Source of the DNA: Galeruca laticollis | Lineage: Eukaryota > Arthropoda > Insecta > Coleoptera > Chrysomelidae | Length of the DNA: 64,000 nucleotides | Assembly (NCBI GenBank): GCA_963921935.1 | Contig: OY998184.1 | Coordinates: 32,497,256-32,561,255, forward strand | Reading direction: 5' to 3' | Part shown: in pieces, positions 1 to 11,507 of the stretch | Position numbering within the stretch: the first letter of the stretch is position 1 | How the letters are laid out: the number at the start of each line of letters is the position of its first letter | The notes under the pieces: generated by a model | Seen by the model: only the letters and a program-made list of their open reading frames with translations | Databases searched by the model: none | What the model was told of the DNA's origin: nothing | Program-made: the position numbers and the translations under genes

Positions 1-841
1 TCGGGGGATGTATTGTGTTAACAAACCGAAATTTCTCCAAAAATAACCAAAAATACAGTATATCTGGATTTATAGGACCCGCTGTACTCAGTCAGCTGAA
101 AATCAATAGGAGACACCTTGAAAAATATCCAATTATAAAATTGGCCACTTGTATACACTCCGGAGGCTGTATCGTATTGAACCCAAAATTTCTCCAAAAA
201 GGACAACAATGTTGGCACTTCAGGTACGATAGCACCCGCTGTACTAGCTTTAGTGAGCTAAAAATCAATAAGTGTCATCTATAGGACGCCCTGAACAATA
301 TTCAATCATGAAATGGGTCACTTGTGTACACGCTGGAGGCTGTATCGTACTAACAAACTGAAAATTCTCCAAAAATTTGGTACCTCAAGTACCATAGCAC
401 TTGTTGTACTGGCTTTAGGGAGCTCAATTTCGATCGAGTTCATCTTTGGGATACCCTGAATAATAACTTGTCATAAAATTGGTCAGTTGTATACACTCTG
501 GAGGTTGTATCGTGCTAACAAATTGAAATTTCTCCAAAAATAACAAAAATTTCGTACTTAAAGTACTATAGCACCTGTTGTACTGTGTGTGGTGAGCTGA
601 AAATCAATAGGGTTCATCTATGAGATGTTCTGAATAATATTCAATCATAAAACTGGTGACTTCTTGTATTACGGAGGCTGTGTCGTGCTAACAAACTAAA
701 ATTTCTCAAAAAATGTCGTACTTCAAGTAACATAGCATCCGTTGTACTGGCTATTGTGAACTGAAAATCAATAGGGTTCATCTGTGGGATGTCCCGAACA
801 ATATTCAATCATAAAATTGGTGATTTGTTGCACTCTGGAGG
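1..841. repeat. ~168-bp tandem satellite, about five units
   Basis: A unit of roughly 165-173 bp recurs head to tail. Its landmark, a variant of GGAGGCTGTATCGT, starts near 162, 335, 500, 673 and 837, and the window begins inside another copy. Each unit also carries 'TTTCTCCAAAAA' and a 'GTACTGGCTTTAG'-type segment. Units differ by substitutions and small indels, so the array is old. The short open frames across it are not conserved between units. The array stops at a Penelope-like element fragment. A diverged extra unit is visible around 2290-2345. Confidence 0.85.
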
Positions 842-1405
842 ATGAATAAACTAATTAGTAAAAAAGAGAAAAAAGTGGCATTACAACTAATATATCCTAA
901 ACAAGCTGATGAAATTAAAACTTATAAAACCATCACATATGCAGGAAATATTTCTAATAATATTTCAAATATAATATCTTCAGCAACGAATGCAACATTT
1001 TTTTTTAAAACAGAAAGTAACGTTAGTACAAAATTGTTAAATGTAAAAACAAAAATACCACTATTAAAGAAGTCAGGTATATATAAACTCAAATGTCCAG
1101 AATGTAATGCTGTCTATTTGGGTCAGACCCTTAGGAATTTTGAAATACGATACAGTGAGCACTTACGAGCTTACAGATTAAAACAACCAGATAAATCCCA
1201 CTACGCAAAACATCTACTTGACACCAATCATTCATTGACACCTAACACAGAACTAGAAGTGCTGCATATTTGTGAAAAGAAACAAGAACTGGATTTCCTT
1301 GAAGAACTGGAAATTAGAAGACATTTAAGAAACCCACAATATGAAGTTGTCAATGAACAGTTAAATCTAGGGAATTCTCCACTAATAAACTGTCTTCTTA
1401 AGTGA
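842..1405 (+). CDS. PLE family A: GIY-YIG endonuclease 3' fragment
   Basis: This is the C-terminal part of a Penelope-like retroelement polyprotein. In the family the GIY-YIG domain nicks target DNA. About 187 codons are open. Visible are the GIY motif (GIYKLKCPEC, ~residue 78), its partner in YLGQT, a CxxC pair, the conserved R in RYSEH, and a downstream HLLDTNHSLTP block. The catalytic region looks intact, but the reverse transcriptase that should precede it is missing, because the frame begins at the satellite junction (841/842). Two near-identical copies lie at 40026-40547 (+) and 50528-51196 (-). It is a 5'-truncated TE fragment, not a host gene. Confidence 0.85.
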   Translation: MNKLISKKEKKVALQLIYPKQADEIKTYKTITYAGNISNNISNIISSATNATFFFKTESNVSTKLLNVKTKIPLLKKSGIYKLKCPECNAVYLGQTLRNFEIRYSEHLRAYRLKQPDKSHYAKHLLDTNHSLTPNTELEVLHICEKKQELDFLEELEIRRHLRNPQYEVVNEQLNLGNSPLINCLLK

Positions 1406-1780
1406 TAATTGTAAAGATCAGCAGATATAGTTTTCCTGGTTTTCTATATCATTGCACAGTTATACTGATCTTAATTGGAAAAATGATATCCAGGATATCA
1501 CCATAGGGCTAATAATATCTAAGCTTCAATATTTGTAATATCACATCTTCTTCTTTTTTCTATAAACATATATTAAGCCAATCACAAGTTAGGTTACTTC
1601 TTGGTCTAGCCAAAAATATAACTACTAAACATCAGGTAGGCATAAAATGAAATGTAACTTCTGTCATTCTGACGATGATATTGATTTATCGAAACAATTG
1701 TCAATTTTTTAGAATTTTCAATAACTTGTATTATATTGTGGAATTAACTAGAGATCTTAAGTTTCATTTAAAAACACTGA
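1406..1780 (+). repeat. PLE family A terminal (pLTR-type) repeat
   Basis: This non-coding sequence follows the GIY-YIG stop codon. It is repeated with few changes after the other family A copies: 40548-40915 (+), 50150-50527 (minus) and 51283-51606 (+), and more diverged at 5395-5687. Similarity ends near 1780. In the other copies the next element's start codon (ATGAG[C/T]A..TTCCAC) follows directly, so this repeat probably carries the promoter and leader, as PLE pseudo-LTRs do. Confidence 0.75.
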
Positions 1781-2486
1781 GTTGGATATTTTGTTGAGAT
1801 CGAGTAAGTGATTTTTTTGCAATTTGAATTTAGATATCATCCGTGGAAAGTGGGAGAAACAATGTAGCTACTAGTACATTTGGTTTCATAGTCAATCAAA
1901 ACCAAAGTGTCACTACAGTAGATCCTTCCACCAGTGCTAACATGCTTGAAATTTGATTGAACACATGAGGAAAGGAACCAAGATGTGTTGTACTTAGTAA
2001 ACTCACAAAGATTTGGTTAGAGAACAGGAATGTGAATGTATATACAGTGATTGGTGCAATATCAACTGTCTGCTGTTGTTTGGGGTTATACATTGTAGAA
2101 AATCGATGATGACATCAATTTCTTTCGATAAGCATATCCACATATCAACAATTTTGTTCTTTCTATTGTGGAAATTCTGGGCGAGTTACAGTTTCTACGG
2201 AAATTGTCCAGATGTTTTCAAATGTTACATCATCATAGTCACAATATCTTGTCAGACATGTCGTGAACTCCAAAAAGGTATTAGGTCAAAATTGGAGGAT
2301 TGTAGGCACGAATATTTTCAATTGCTCCAAAAATGGTATTTCTCTATTCTTTTTATCAGTTTGGTTGCTCTTGTTGCAAATGTTACAAACTATCCCAATT
2401 TGTTTCTAATAATTGTTTTCCAAATCAACCAAAATACCATTGCATTTCTCATAATAAAATGAATATGCATTTTACTTTTTTAAATA
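1781..2486. other. Non-coding spacer with a diverged satellite unit
   Basis: No supported gene. Positions 2290-2345 resemble the satellite at 1-841 (GGAGG.TTGTA..GCACGAA then CTCCAAAAAT). A 149-codon open frame at 2013-2462 runs through this repeat and has no recognisable domain, so I do not call it a gene. Confidence 0.4.
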
Positions 2487-3320
2487 TGAGTAGATTCTAC
2501 AGAAACGATGTCGAAACAGTGAATTTCATTAAAAAATCTTCGAGAAAAAACGTGCTCTTACTGTACAAGAAGTTACTAGAAAAACATTGCAAAGCATCAC
2601 AAAACAACTGGTTTAACCAAGAATGTCTTAGAAAAGAGGTAATACCAAATTATGTAAAAATAAAATAATATAATAAAACATCTAATGCATAAATAGCTAT
2701 AAAATATGCTCAACGAGTCTGGCTTGAAGAAGAATGTAAAAAATGGTTTGAAACAAGAGACTCCTTAGACACCTGTATAAAAGTTATACATTCTGAATTC
2801 ACGTTCCCACTACATCTAGCAGAATTTCAGTGTTTAGATGACAAAATCAGAGCGTTGAGGCACAATCAATTTAAGAAGCAAGAGCAAAAACTAAAAAACT
2901 TGAATACACACAACAAAGAATTCAATACACTGAAGATCATGGAACATAAGTACTTACTGCCAACACATTTTGCACCACGATTTGAAAATCAACCAGAAAC
3001 TAATTTTACAAATAATGAAATAGAATTTTTGAACAAAGGCTTAAAGTACAGCATGCTTCCAAAATTTACGAATAATATTAAGCAAATATTAGCTACAGCA
3101 TCAGAAATAGCTTTAAAATCTAATTCAAATAATTTTCGTTATGAGAAATTCAAAGTGCCAATTCAATGAAAGAGATTGAGCCGTCAAAGGTTAACGTGAA
3201 ACAAAAAATTATATTTCAGTTCTAAATTCCATAAAAATGAAAGTAGAAAATAATAATCTCACAATTACCAAATCTGACAAAGGAAATGCCACTGTTATAT
3301 TAAAAACTGAAGATGGTAAT
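2487..3320 (+). pseudogene. PLE family A: N-terminal part of polyprotein, broken
   Basis: It begins with ATGAGTAGATTC (MSRF), the start that recurs at 5688 and 51611 after the terminal repeat. About 280 codons of Lys/Asn-rich PLE N-terminal region follow, with stop codons near 2667 and 3167 and frame changes. Around 3245-3310 the reading LTITKSDKGNATVILK corresponds to the conserved 'KADKG' motif just upstream of the PLE reverse transcriptase fingers. The coding sequence is then cut by a piggyBac element. The rest of the RT is not present on the far side, so this copy lost its core. Confidence 0.7.
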
Positions 3321-3324
3321 TTGC

Positions 3325-5280
3325 CACCACGTGCGGTAGTATAAGCTACCAGTGATTGTGCCCATTTTCAACGAGTGGTTGGTTTCCTGTTGTGTTGTGA
3401 TTGTTATAACTTTTTCATTTTATTTAGTGTTGCTTAAGGCAAAATAATCAAGGTAAGTACTTCGCTAATATTTCCGAATCTCATTTTGATAGTAAACTTT
3501 TGTGTCAGTTATCACCAACACAAAAAAAAGCAGTTATTTACTGGATGATAATTACCTACAAAAATTACCCAACAGTTTTTGAATAGAAACAACGTATTTC
3601 GCACTCAGTGATTGTATAAGCATGATTTTGATCATGATTTTTTTCTTTAGCATGTCAAGATATACATCGCCAACTCAAGCTGAACCTGAGGAAATAGCAG
3701 CTAATCTCAGCGATGAAGATTACTGCGTTTCAAATTTTGGCGGAGATTATGATGCTGAAGATGATTCACCACTTGCCATCTCATCGTCCTAATCACGTAA
3801 TTCATCACCGTTGTCGTCACCATAATTTGTTGATTCTTTACCTGACACACCGTCTATTGGATTGAGAAAGAAGGTACTTATAAATTCCATGTTACCAAAT
3901 AAGAGTAGTAACGAAGACGAAGCCTGTCATGGCTTCGACGCAGATCCTGATTTGATGCGTTTTTGGGCATAATTATTATAATAAGTTTTTTCGTGTTGAA
4001 CGTGTGACACAAGTTTTTACGATAAATTGGTTCTTGAAACTTCTGAGATTACTGCATCTGAACCTAAGCCTAAGACCCCTAACTTTGATAGGTTATATAA
4101 AGTAAGACCATTACTTGACCACCTGACTAATGTATTCCAAATGGCCTGTACCCCATACAGACATTTATCAGTGGATGAAAGTATGTGCGTATTCAAAGGT
4201 CGTAGAACGCTGAAACAATATGAGCCCATGAAACCAATTACGAGGGGTTTCAAAATATGGGCCTTAGCATGTGCCTCAACTGGATATATATTAAATTTTC
4301 AGATTTATCAAGGCAATGTTGAATCAAAAAATGCTCACATGTTGGGTGAACGTGTTGCATTAGAGTTGTCTGAAAGATTCCATAACCGCGGATATTGTCT
4401 GTATTTCGATAATTTCTTCACTACGAACCCTCTTATGCAGAAAATACTAGACCAAGGTCTTTTTGGTATGGAACTATAAGTAAAAATTAGAAAGGATTCC
4501 TAAAAAAGTTATTGTGTTCGGATAAAGACCTTTTGCAGCATCAGTCAGATTCAGTTGCAGTTGCTGACACACCTATCTACAAATGGAGAGATCGGGGAGT
4601 AAAATGTGTAACTTTGTTAAGCAACAGGCACAATTATAAAAAAAAAGTTTCGCGAACCAATAAAACGGGGAAGCGAGATAAAGTATCTTGTACGGAATCG
4701 GAGGCTGATTGCAATAGATATATGGGCGGAGTAGACCTCTTTGATCAGTATCTTTCGAACTATTCTATTGCATGGAAATTTAGACGATGGTGTATGAAGA
4801 TTTTCATTATCTATTCGATGCAGCAGTAGTCAATAGCTACGTAATATACAAACAGACTCTGAGGAAGAGAAATGTAAGTGCTAAACCCCTAACAGCATTA
4901 GAATTTCGCAGTGAACTAGCGAATGAACTAATTGGAACATTCTCAAAAAGAAAAAAGTCAGGCCCTCCACCACGAGGTTCAAATGTTATGTCTACTGGTC
5001 TCCATCTACCAATCAAAGGAGCTTACCGCCGCTGTGTACTATGCAGTATTTAAAAGAAATTCAAAAACGGTGCATTATAATATGTCAATATGTAAGGAAT
5101 GCTTTGCTCCGTATCATTCCAAAAAATTATCGTTTCATTATGTTGTACCTTCATTTGACCAATAAAATCGTTTTTTTATAAAAATAAAACTTGTAGCGTA
5201 ACTATGTTAAATAGTGCTCCATTCATTTACGTGGGTGCTCACTGGTAAATATAGCTACCGTATTTTACCGCCCTTTATTG
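3325..5280 (+). mobile_element. piggyBac-type transposon 1, degenerate
   Basis: A cut-and-paste DNA transposon lies between two pieces of PLE family A. Both ends share short imperfect inverted blocks (GCGGTA, then a GTAGCT-type block, then TACCAGTGA), about 25-35 bp each. I could not find a TTAA duplication, so the ends are approximate. The acidic N terminus starts at 3652 and soon meets stop codons (~3790, ~3970), with a large internal deletion before the transposase core at 4027. Confidence 0.7.
3652..5165 (+). pseudogene. piggyBac transposase 1, broken
   Basis: The transposase is spread over several frames. The core at 4027-4479 contains the first catalytic Asp in VDESMCVFKGRR and the second in YFDNFFTT. 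The third is in NRYMGGVDLFDQ (4512-4829). The C-terminal Cys-rich zinc-finger region follows, with RRCVLCS near 5030 and CKECFAPYHSKK near 5090-5135. There are at least three frame changes, an early stop near 3790 and a missing N-terminal half. All three catalytic Asp residues survive, but no continuous protein could be made. Confidence 0.8.
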
Positions 5281-5339
5281 ACAAAATCAGCACCTCTGGA
5301 TTTTTTAAAACCTTTTCAAAACTATTGCCGATAAAAAAT

Positions 5340-5760
5340 AAGAAATTAAAAAAAATATTGTGTTCGTTCAAGGTTTAAGTACCTAATTATTTTGCAGATA
5401 CAGTTTTTCTGGTTTTATATATCATTGCACATTTATACTGATCTTAAATTGAAAAAAGGTATGTAGGATATCCCCATAAGGCTAATAATATCTAAGCTTC
5501 AATATTTGTAATATCATACCTTCTACTTTTTTCTATTCAATTATTAAACATCAGGTAGGCATCAACTGAAATGTAACTTTTGTCATTCTGATGATCATAG
5601 TAATATCGAAACAATTGTAAAATTTTTAGAATTTTTACAATATATTTTGGAATTATTTAGAAACAACTAGTTTCATTTGAGAAAGTAACATGAGTAGATT
5701 CCACAGAGTAAGGGTCGAAATACTAAATTTCATGAATATGCATTTAGTTATAATTTGATT
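5340..5760 (+). repeat. PLE family A terminal repeat, diverged, with next ORF start
   Basis: It matches 1406-1780 over its length (cagatacagttttcctgg-type block, AGGATATC, the CATCAGGTAGGCAT block, CATTCTGATGATCATA). It ends in ATGAGTAGATTCCACAGAG at 5688, the PLE start codon region. The coding region behind the start is lost within about 50 bp. It marks the 3' limit of the family A remnant that piggyBac 1 interrupted. Confidence 0.65.
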
Positions 5761-6084
5761 ATGTAACTTGACATAAATGAAAATAATAAAATCAATCATT
5801 CCCATTAAATCTAATCTCCTATATTTTTAATTTACTGCACAAAATTGCTATGATTGATCGGTTTTTTTTCTATTGTTATGAGTCTTAATTTTTTTCCATA
5901 TTTACTAAAAATACGTCTCTCTATAATCAAATGTTAGAAAAATAAGAAACTTACGTAGGACGAAAACTTTTCCCACCTACCTGTATATTAATTGAAGTAC
6001 ATTTATTGTATCTATAGAACTAAAATGTCGAGATTTGGTAAGCGAAAATTTGAGTAACGCATCGGCGCCACTGTCGGCGGACGC

Positions 6085-6119
6085 TATAAAACCGTTTCCC
6101 TGCGCTTCAAACATTCAGT
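6085..6119 (+). promoter_or_regulatory. Actin core promoter: TATA box and TCAGT initiator
   Basis: TATAAA at 6085-6090 sits in GC-richer sequence, and the arthropod initiator TCAGT is at 6115-6119. The A of the initiator is 32 bases from the first T of the TATA box, the normal spacing. The predicted 5' UTR (about 66 bases) runs directly to the ATG at 6183 with no clear intron. Confidence 0.8.
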
Positions 6120-6182
6120 CGCAATCAAGCTTATTTGCTGTGTTTTCTGTCTAGTGAGCAGTGATAAACCACAGAAGACAAC

Positions 6183-7313
6183 ATGTGTGACGACGATGTA
6201 GCGGCTCTTGTCGTTGACAATGGATCCGGTATGTGCAAAGCCGGTTTCGCCGGAGATGACGCTCCACGTGCCGTCTTCCCATCAATCGTCGGTCGCCCAA
6301 GACATCAGGGAGTCATGGTCGGTATGGGACAAAAAGACTCATACGTAGGAGATGAAGCTCAAAGCAAAAGAGGTATTCTTACTTTGAAATATCCAATTGA
6401 ACACGGTATTATCACCAACTGGGATGATATGGAAAAGATCTGGCATCACACTTTCTACAATGAACTCCGTGTTGCCCCAGAAGAACACCCAGTTCTTCTT
6501 ACTGAAGCTCCACTTAACCCAAAAGCCAACAGAGAGAAGATGACACAAATTATGTTTGAAACCTTCAACACCCCAGCTATGTATGTAGCCATCCAAGCTG
6601 TACTTTCACTGTATGCTTCTGGTCGTACCACTGGTATTGTATTGGACTCTGGAGATGGTGTCACCCACACTGTACCAATCTACGAAGGTTACGCTCTTCC
6701 CCATGCTATCCTCCGTTTGGACTTGGCTGGTCGTGACTTGACTGACTACCTCATGAAAATTCTCACCGAAAGAGGATACTCATTCACCACTACAGCTGAA
6801 AGAGAAATTGTTCGTGACATCAAAGAAAAACTTTGCTATGTTGCCCTCGACTTCGAACAAGAAATGGCCACAGCTGCTGCTTCTACTTCCCTCGAAAAGA
6901 GCTACGAATTGCCTGATGGACAGGTCATCACCATTGGTAACGAAAGATTCCGTTGCCCTGAAGCCCTCTTCCAACCTTCCTTCTTGGGTATGGAATCTTG
7001 CGGTATCCACGAAACTGTCTACAACTCCATCATGAAGTGTGACGTAGATATCCGTAAGGACTTGTACGCCAACACTGTTCTTTCCGGAGGTACCACCATG
7101 TACCCAGGTATTGCTGACCGTATGCAAAAGGAAATCACCGCTCTTGCTCCATCCACCATCAAGATCAAGATCATCGCTCCCCCAGAAAGGAAATACTCCG
7201 TATGGATTGGAGGATCCATCTTGGCTTCCCTGTCCACCTTCCAACAGATGTGGATCTCCAAACAAGAATACGACGAATCCGGCCCTGGAATTGTTCACCG
7301 CAAGTGCTTCTAA
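6183..7313 (+). CDS. Act: Actin, 376 aa, intact and intronless
   Basis: A complete conventional actin, the ATP-binding monomer of microfilaments. It is open from ATG ([20 protein letters not shown]) to a stop after GIVHRKCF, 376 residues, the usual length. Visible are the phosphate-binding [18 protein letters not shown], the hinge region, [18 protein letters not shown], and the C-terminal [11 protein letters not shown]. The starts [16 protein letters not shown] and the [10 protein letters not shown] tail fit an insect muscle-type isoform better than a 5C-like cytoplasmic one, as I recall the families; isoform is inference. Third-codon positions favour C and G, unlike the AT-rich surroundings, as expected of a highly expressed gene. 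No introns are present, but its own TATA/initiator promoter argues against a dead retrocopy. TE remnants lie on both sides. Confidence 0.97.
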
Positions 7314-7660
7314 GTTATTTGTTCATAACTATAAAACTATACCTAATAAGCTATTTTATCATGTTGTTTATACTGTATTCCATCTTTGCAGTTTATCATA
7401 TTATGCGACCGTGGTTATAACTGCCAGACAGACTTTTAAGATCATAACACCTTATCGATTATTTATTATTTGTTATATTTAATTATTGTAACTACTTGTA
7501 ACTGGGCAGGTTAATAAATCCTATCTAGAAACACACCTGCTTCTTAATTCTTTACTAAGTTATCGAAGAAAGAGAATAATGATGTTATATTATATTATAT
7601 CTATTTTAATTCTTTTGTAATAAAATTTTGGCATAGTTTATACAATATAAAATAAAAGTC
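7314..7660 (+). terminator. Actin 3' UTR with three AATAAA signals
   Basis: AATAAA occurs at 7513-7518, 7619-7624 and 7651-7656 downstream of the actin stop. They allow alternative 3' ends of about 220-365 bases. Confidence 0.65.
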
Positions 7661-8840
7661 AAATTTTATTTTAATCAAGTCTGAACCATTCATTTTCTTC
7701 CATTAGAACACTAGAATCTGATCAAATAATATTAAAGGGTGAAATATCAATTACTATTCTCAGCAAAAAATAAATATAACATTGCCTAATTAGTACAACT
7801 AGAATCTAAATATAGTTTTCATAATAACAATTCTTAATAAGTTATGAAGGAGGTAAGAAAGATCGTGAACACGTCACGGGAGATATTTTTAACCCAAAAG
7901 CTGAAAATAGCTATCGGGCCTTTTTTAAACACATAGCAGCTGTATTAATGCTGTAATATTTACGAGTGGAACTTTTATCCAGAGGAGGTTAAAAATAGAT
8001 CACATCTTATATGGTCACACATTCAGAAAGTTTTGGTAGTTAACACGTGTCGGTTCTTTTAATAAACATAGTCGTCTTTGTCTGACTCTAGACCTTTGGG
8101 TGAATCGTTAAAATAGTTAGTATGCTCCAAAAATATTTCGAATACTTCCTGTGAACCTCTCTGCACTGCATTTGAATAATTCTATTTATTTTACTACAGA
8201 GTTTTGATTCATGTATTAATAATAGAATGTTTCTTCAAAAATATAATTGAAATATTTTGCTTAGCAAAATATTTTGTTTCCAATTAGTTTTTCGTTATAA
8301 ACAAACAATTTTATACACTTTCACAAGCGGAAAACAGCATTACCATATTTTTTAGTATTCTTTGAAATAAACCTGATGTATTGAATAAATTAAAATATAC
8401 TTAATTGTGTTAAGCTTTGGTTCAGAAATATTATTATAGGTACTACAGAAAAAAAACGCTATAGCTTTGTCTACATGTCATACTAATGGCATTGTATAAG
8501 GTTATACAATGCTCATAGTACATTGGTAAACTACAGGAGAATCCAACTAAGAATGCAAAAAATTGCAAGTAAATAATTGTGGAGGATCAAAATAAATTGA
8601 AAATATTTAACAATAATTTTTTTTTAGTCGACAGAAATTATTTTGATCCATTGTAGGAGACATTTCAAACTCAACAAACAAAAATTATGATTTACCATTC
8701 CATTATTAGACAAATTATACTGAACGCTGCCCTGACAATAACAGTCAAGGAAATAATCAGTAATCTTATTAAGTAATTAATACATTGTTGAATGAAAATT
8801 TGAGTTTTTGAAAAAAGCCGGTAAGAGCTATATCAGAGTT
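7661..8840. other. Intergenic, no gene seen
   Basis: AT-rich sequence with no supported coding region. Two short palindromes are visible: around 8247-8272 (AAATATTTTGC..GCAAAATATTT) and 8494-8515 (CATTGTATA..TATACAATG). The 5' LTR of the BEL element begins at 8841. Confidence 0.5.
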
Positions 8841-9003
8841 TGTTACGTCTCCCGACGGAATAACGGAACAGAGTGAAAAAAGTGAATTGTCAAGAACTGT
8901 CATTAATAATAATTTTGAGATACAATATGTCTATGTATTGAGATTGCAATATAAAATATATATTTGAACCAAAAATATACCTACAGTCCAATCAACATCA
9001 ACA
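8841..9003 (+). repeat. BEL element 5' LTR
   Basis: 163 bp, TG..CA ends, alignable along its length with 18797-18954 with scattered differences and small indels. The piggyBac insertion lies just seven bases past its end. Confidence 0.88.
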
Positions 9004-9014
9004 TTGGTCCTTAA

Positions 9015-11301
9015 CCTTACGGTAGTCGCACCTCTTAGTGAGACGCTAGTAGTCGCAGTGGGTCTCTCAGACCCCTTCAAGTTTAAATTTTTCATTCTAA
9101 TATTAAGACACCCCTGACAAAAAATTTTAAGTTCTAACTAAATTAAAAATGCACGAAAAAAAAATAAAAATGCAAAGAACACATTTCATGGCACCGTCGT
9201 ATATTTTTGTTCTTTTTCCAATTTTTTATGTTAAAATGCCATATGTCCTGTCGAAGTAATAGAAAAAGTTCACTTAAAGTAGAAAAAATAGAACTAGCAA
9301 AAACAGTTTGCATCTCCCTTCACTAAAAATTAATTATTTTTTTCGCAACAATCGTTACAAACAACGAAGGGATGTTCCAAACACAAAGTATATTTTACAT
9401 TTTGTGCAATAATATCTTGTTTTTCGCTTTTTATCTTTACACTTAGAGCAGTTTCCTCTACGGTTATCTCTTTCTGGCATCTCTTCTGGCTCCTGTATAC
9501 CTACAATTGCATTTATTCTACTAGTTATGTTTCGCGAAACATTTTTGTTCATCGCACGCTGTCTCATATGTTCGTAAATAAATTCAAATGATAGTTTTTC
9601 CAAAAATTTACTTTGTCAACGTTTCCTTCATATATAACTTGGGAATTTATACCAGCCACATTCATCATACTAAAGAATACTACCATCGGCCACCGTCTTG
9701 TGTTGCGGGCACAATAATTATACAAAGCACATAATTTATCTACCATATCTACACCTCCCTTGGTTTCATTGTATGTCGTTATTATTTCAGGTTTCAGTTT
9801 TTCTCCAGTATTCTTATCAATAGCGTCACTCTCATGCAAACTTGATAATAAAAGCACAACTTTGTCCTTTCTGGGGATGTACGAAACTAGTGTTGAGTTA
9901 TTTCTGAATCCAAACATACTATAAAATGGTGAACGAATTTTACCATCGAGAAATACTGTGGGCACTTCTCGGTTGTTTCTCCTTATTGTACCCACAATTG
10001 TTAGTCAGTGGTTGAGTAACTTGTCATCAACTAATTGAACACTGGTGAACCAATTATCTATAGTAACATTTCTTCCAGTATTCCACACAGGTTCACTAAG
10101 CTTATACTAGCTGCATCATTATTTACTTTGAACGGTCCTTCCGGTTGAGTTCCGACATATACCTCCATATTTTTAGTATAGTACATTTTTGCATCTGCCA
10201 GAGCAAAAATTTTAATACCATATTTATTCGGCTTATTTGGCATGTATTGCTTGAAACTGCAACGTCTCCTAAAAGCCTCTAATTTTTTCATCTATCGTTA
10301 GATACTGGGATGGAACATATGATTTTTTACAGTTTTCGACAAATAAATCAAAAATTTGTCTTACTGTTGCCAACTTCTCTATAGTTTTCCTAGCGATTCG
10401 GGTATCTTTATCGTCAAATCGTATGTATCTCATTAGAAAACGAAATCTTAAAATGGACATTGTAAGTCTGAAGATCTCCATGCCTGTACCATTTGTAGCT
10501 CACAATTGCTCAATGTTTAGCCTACCACTCTTGGTAATCCCAGCGAGATATAATAGACCAAGTAGAGCTAATATTTCACTTTGACTAGTCAATTTATTGG
10601 TGTTTTCGACAATCACATTGATAATTTCTTCATCAAAAAAACATTTCCAACAATCTATGGAAGTATTTTTTCCTTTACATTGAGCCGTTACTCCAGGTAA
10701 ATGAGTGACTATGTGTTGTGATCTTGTTCTAACATTTTGTGAAGGAGCCATTTTACGCCACTTAGTACTTCCGTCTTTTCCCAAATACCACGGTCCCGTG
10801 TCTACGTCCTTTGGTTCGTTATCTGATATCTCTTCTTCGGTATCAGATTCTTGATCTCTGGTTTCATAATTATCAATATCTTCGTCCATATGCTCATCAT
10901 AATCGTCATATATCTCTTCGTCTGTCTGAGCTTCATCAAGTAAACGCGCAAGACGAGCTTGCTCTTCTTCATAACTACACATTATAATTTTCTACGAAAA
11001 CAAATAATTGTAAGTAAAGATAACAATTTAGATGTGCTACATTTTTACCTCATCAAGTAATATTCAAAATAAAAAATAGTTCTACAAATAACACCGTTAC
11101 TAGTCGCAGGGGGTCTCACAGACTTCAACTGTTGCTAACTCCGCAAGTAACACACATAAACTAATGCGAATTGGTGAAAGCCTAAGCAGGTACTTTCCGG
11201 AAAGGTACCGAAAATGACCGAACGTAGCATTCTTATATTACCGAGTTATAAGTGAATTCAGAATTTCTAGATCTGTGAGACCCCGTGCGATTACTGTAAG
11301 G
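9015..11301 (-). mobile_element. piggyBac transposon 2, full length with TTAA target duplication
   Basis: TTAA stands at 9011-9014 and again at 11302-11305. The terminal inverted repeat is CCTTACGGTAGTCGCAC on the left, matched on the right by the complement of GTGCGATTACTGTAAGG, two mismatches in 17. Subterminal blocks of the type GTCGCAGNGGGTCTCNCAGAC occur at about 9050 and 11102 and, inverted, at about 11271-11290. Length is 2,287 bp. It is inserted 7 bp downstream of the BEL 5' LTR, that is, in the primer-binding region. Confidence 0.92.
9325..10982 (-). pseudogene. piggyBac transposase 2, broken
   Basis: It starts at 10982 (MCSYEEEQARLARLLDEAQ) with a long acidic N terminus. WYLGKDGSTKW and the DDE core follow: the first catalytic Asp is in YLTIDEKIRGF (~10290), the second in IDNWFTS (~10045), the third in KGGVDMVDKL (~9745). 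The C-terminal zinc finger is at 9355-9480 (CSKCKDKKRK..YYCTKCK). Lesions are a stop at ~10500, a frame change at ~10280, a change near 10058, a stop near 10010 (directly after LLNH) and a frame change near 9600. All three Asp survive. The damage is moderate, so the insertion is younger than piggyBac 1. Confidence 0.88.
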
Positions 11302-11507
11302 TTAAGAATCGGATTTCCAGTCCAGAAGTAATAAATAATATACAAATAAACAATTAAATTTACTGCCGATCATAAATAAAGTGATTAAGTGCCAAGTAAA
11401 GAAAGATCTTCAACTTCCTGTAAGTTTATCCCAATTATTCCTATAATTACTATCCAACAAATCATTATCCTTCTTAAACATATTAACGAGGTTCAATTTG
11501 TGTAAAA

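Noticed and set aside
2013..2462. 149-codon open frame
   Set aside because: It runs through a diverged satellite unit, has no domain and an odd hydrophobic/Cys composition typical of chance frames.
3325..5280. TTAA target duplication for piggyBac 1
   Set aside because: No TTAA at matching places on both ends; the ends are decayed or deleted.
6183..7313. Actin as a processed retrocopy
   Set aside because: It has its own TATA box and initiator with correct spacing, no poly(A) tract or target duplication, and no lesions.
6339..7482. Several open frames of 70-170 codons overlapping actin in other frames and on the minus strand
   Set aside because: Shadows produced by the codon bias of the actin gene; none has its own motif.
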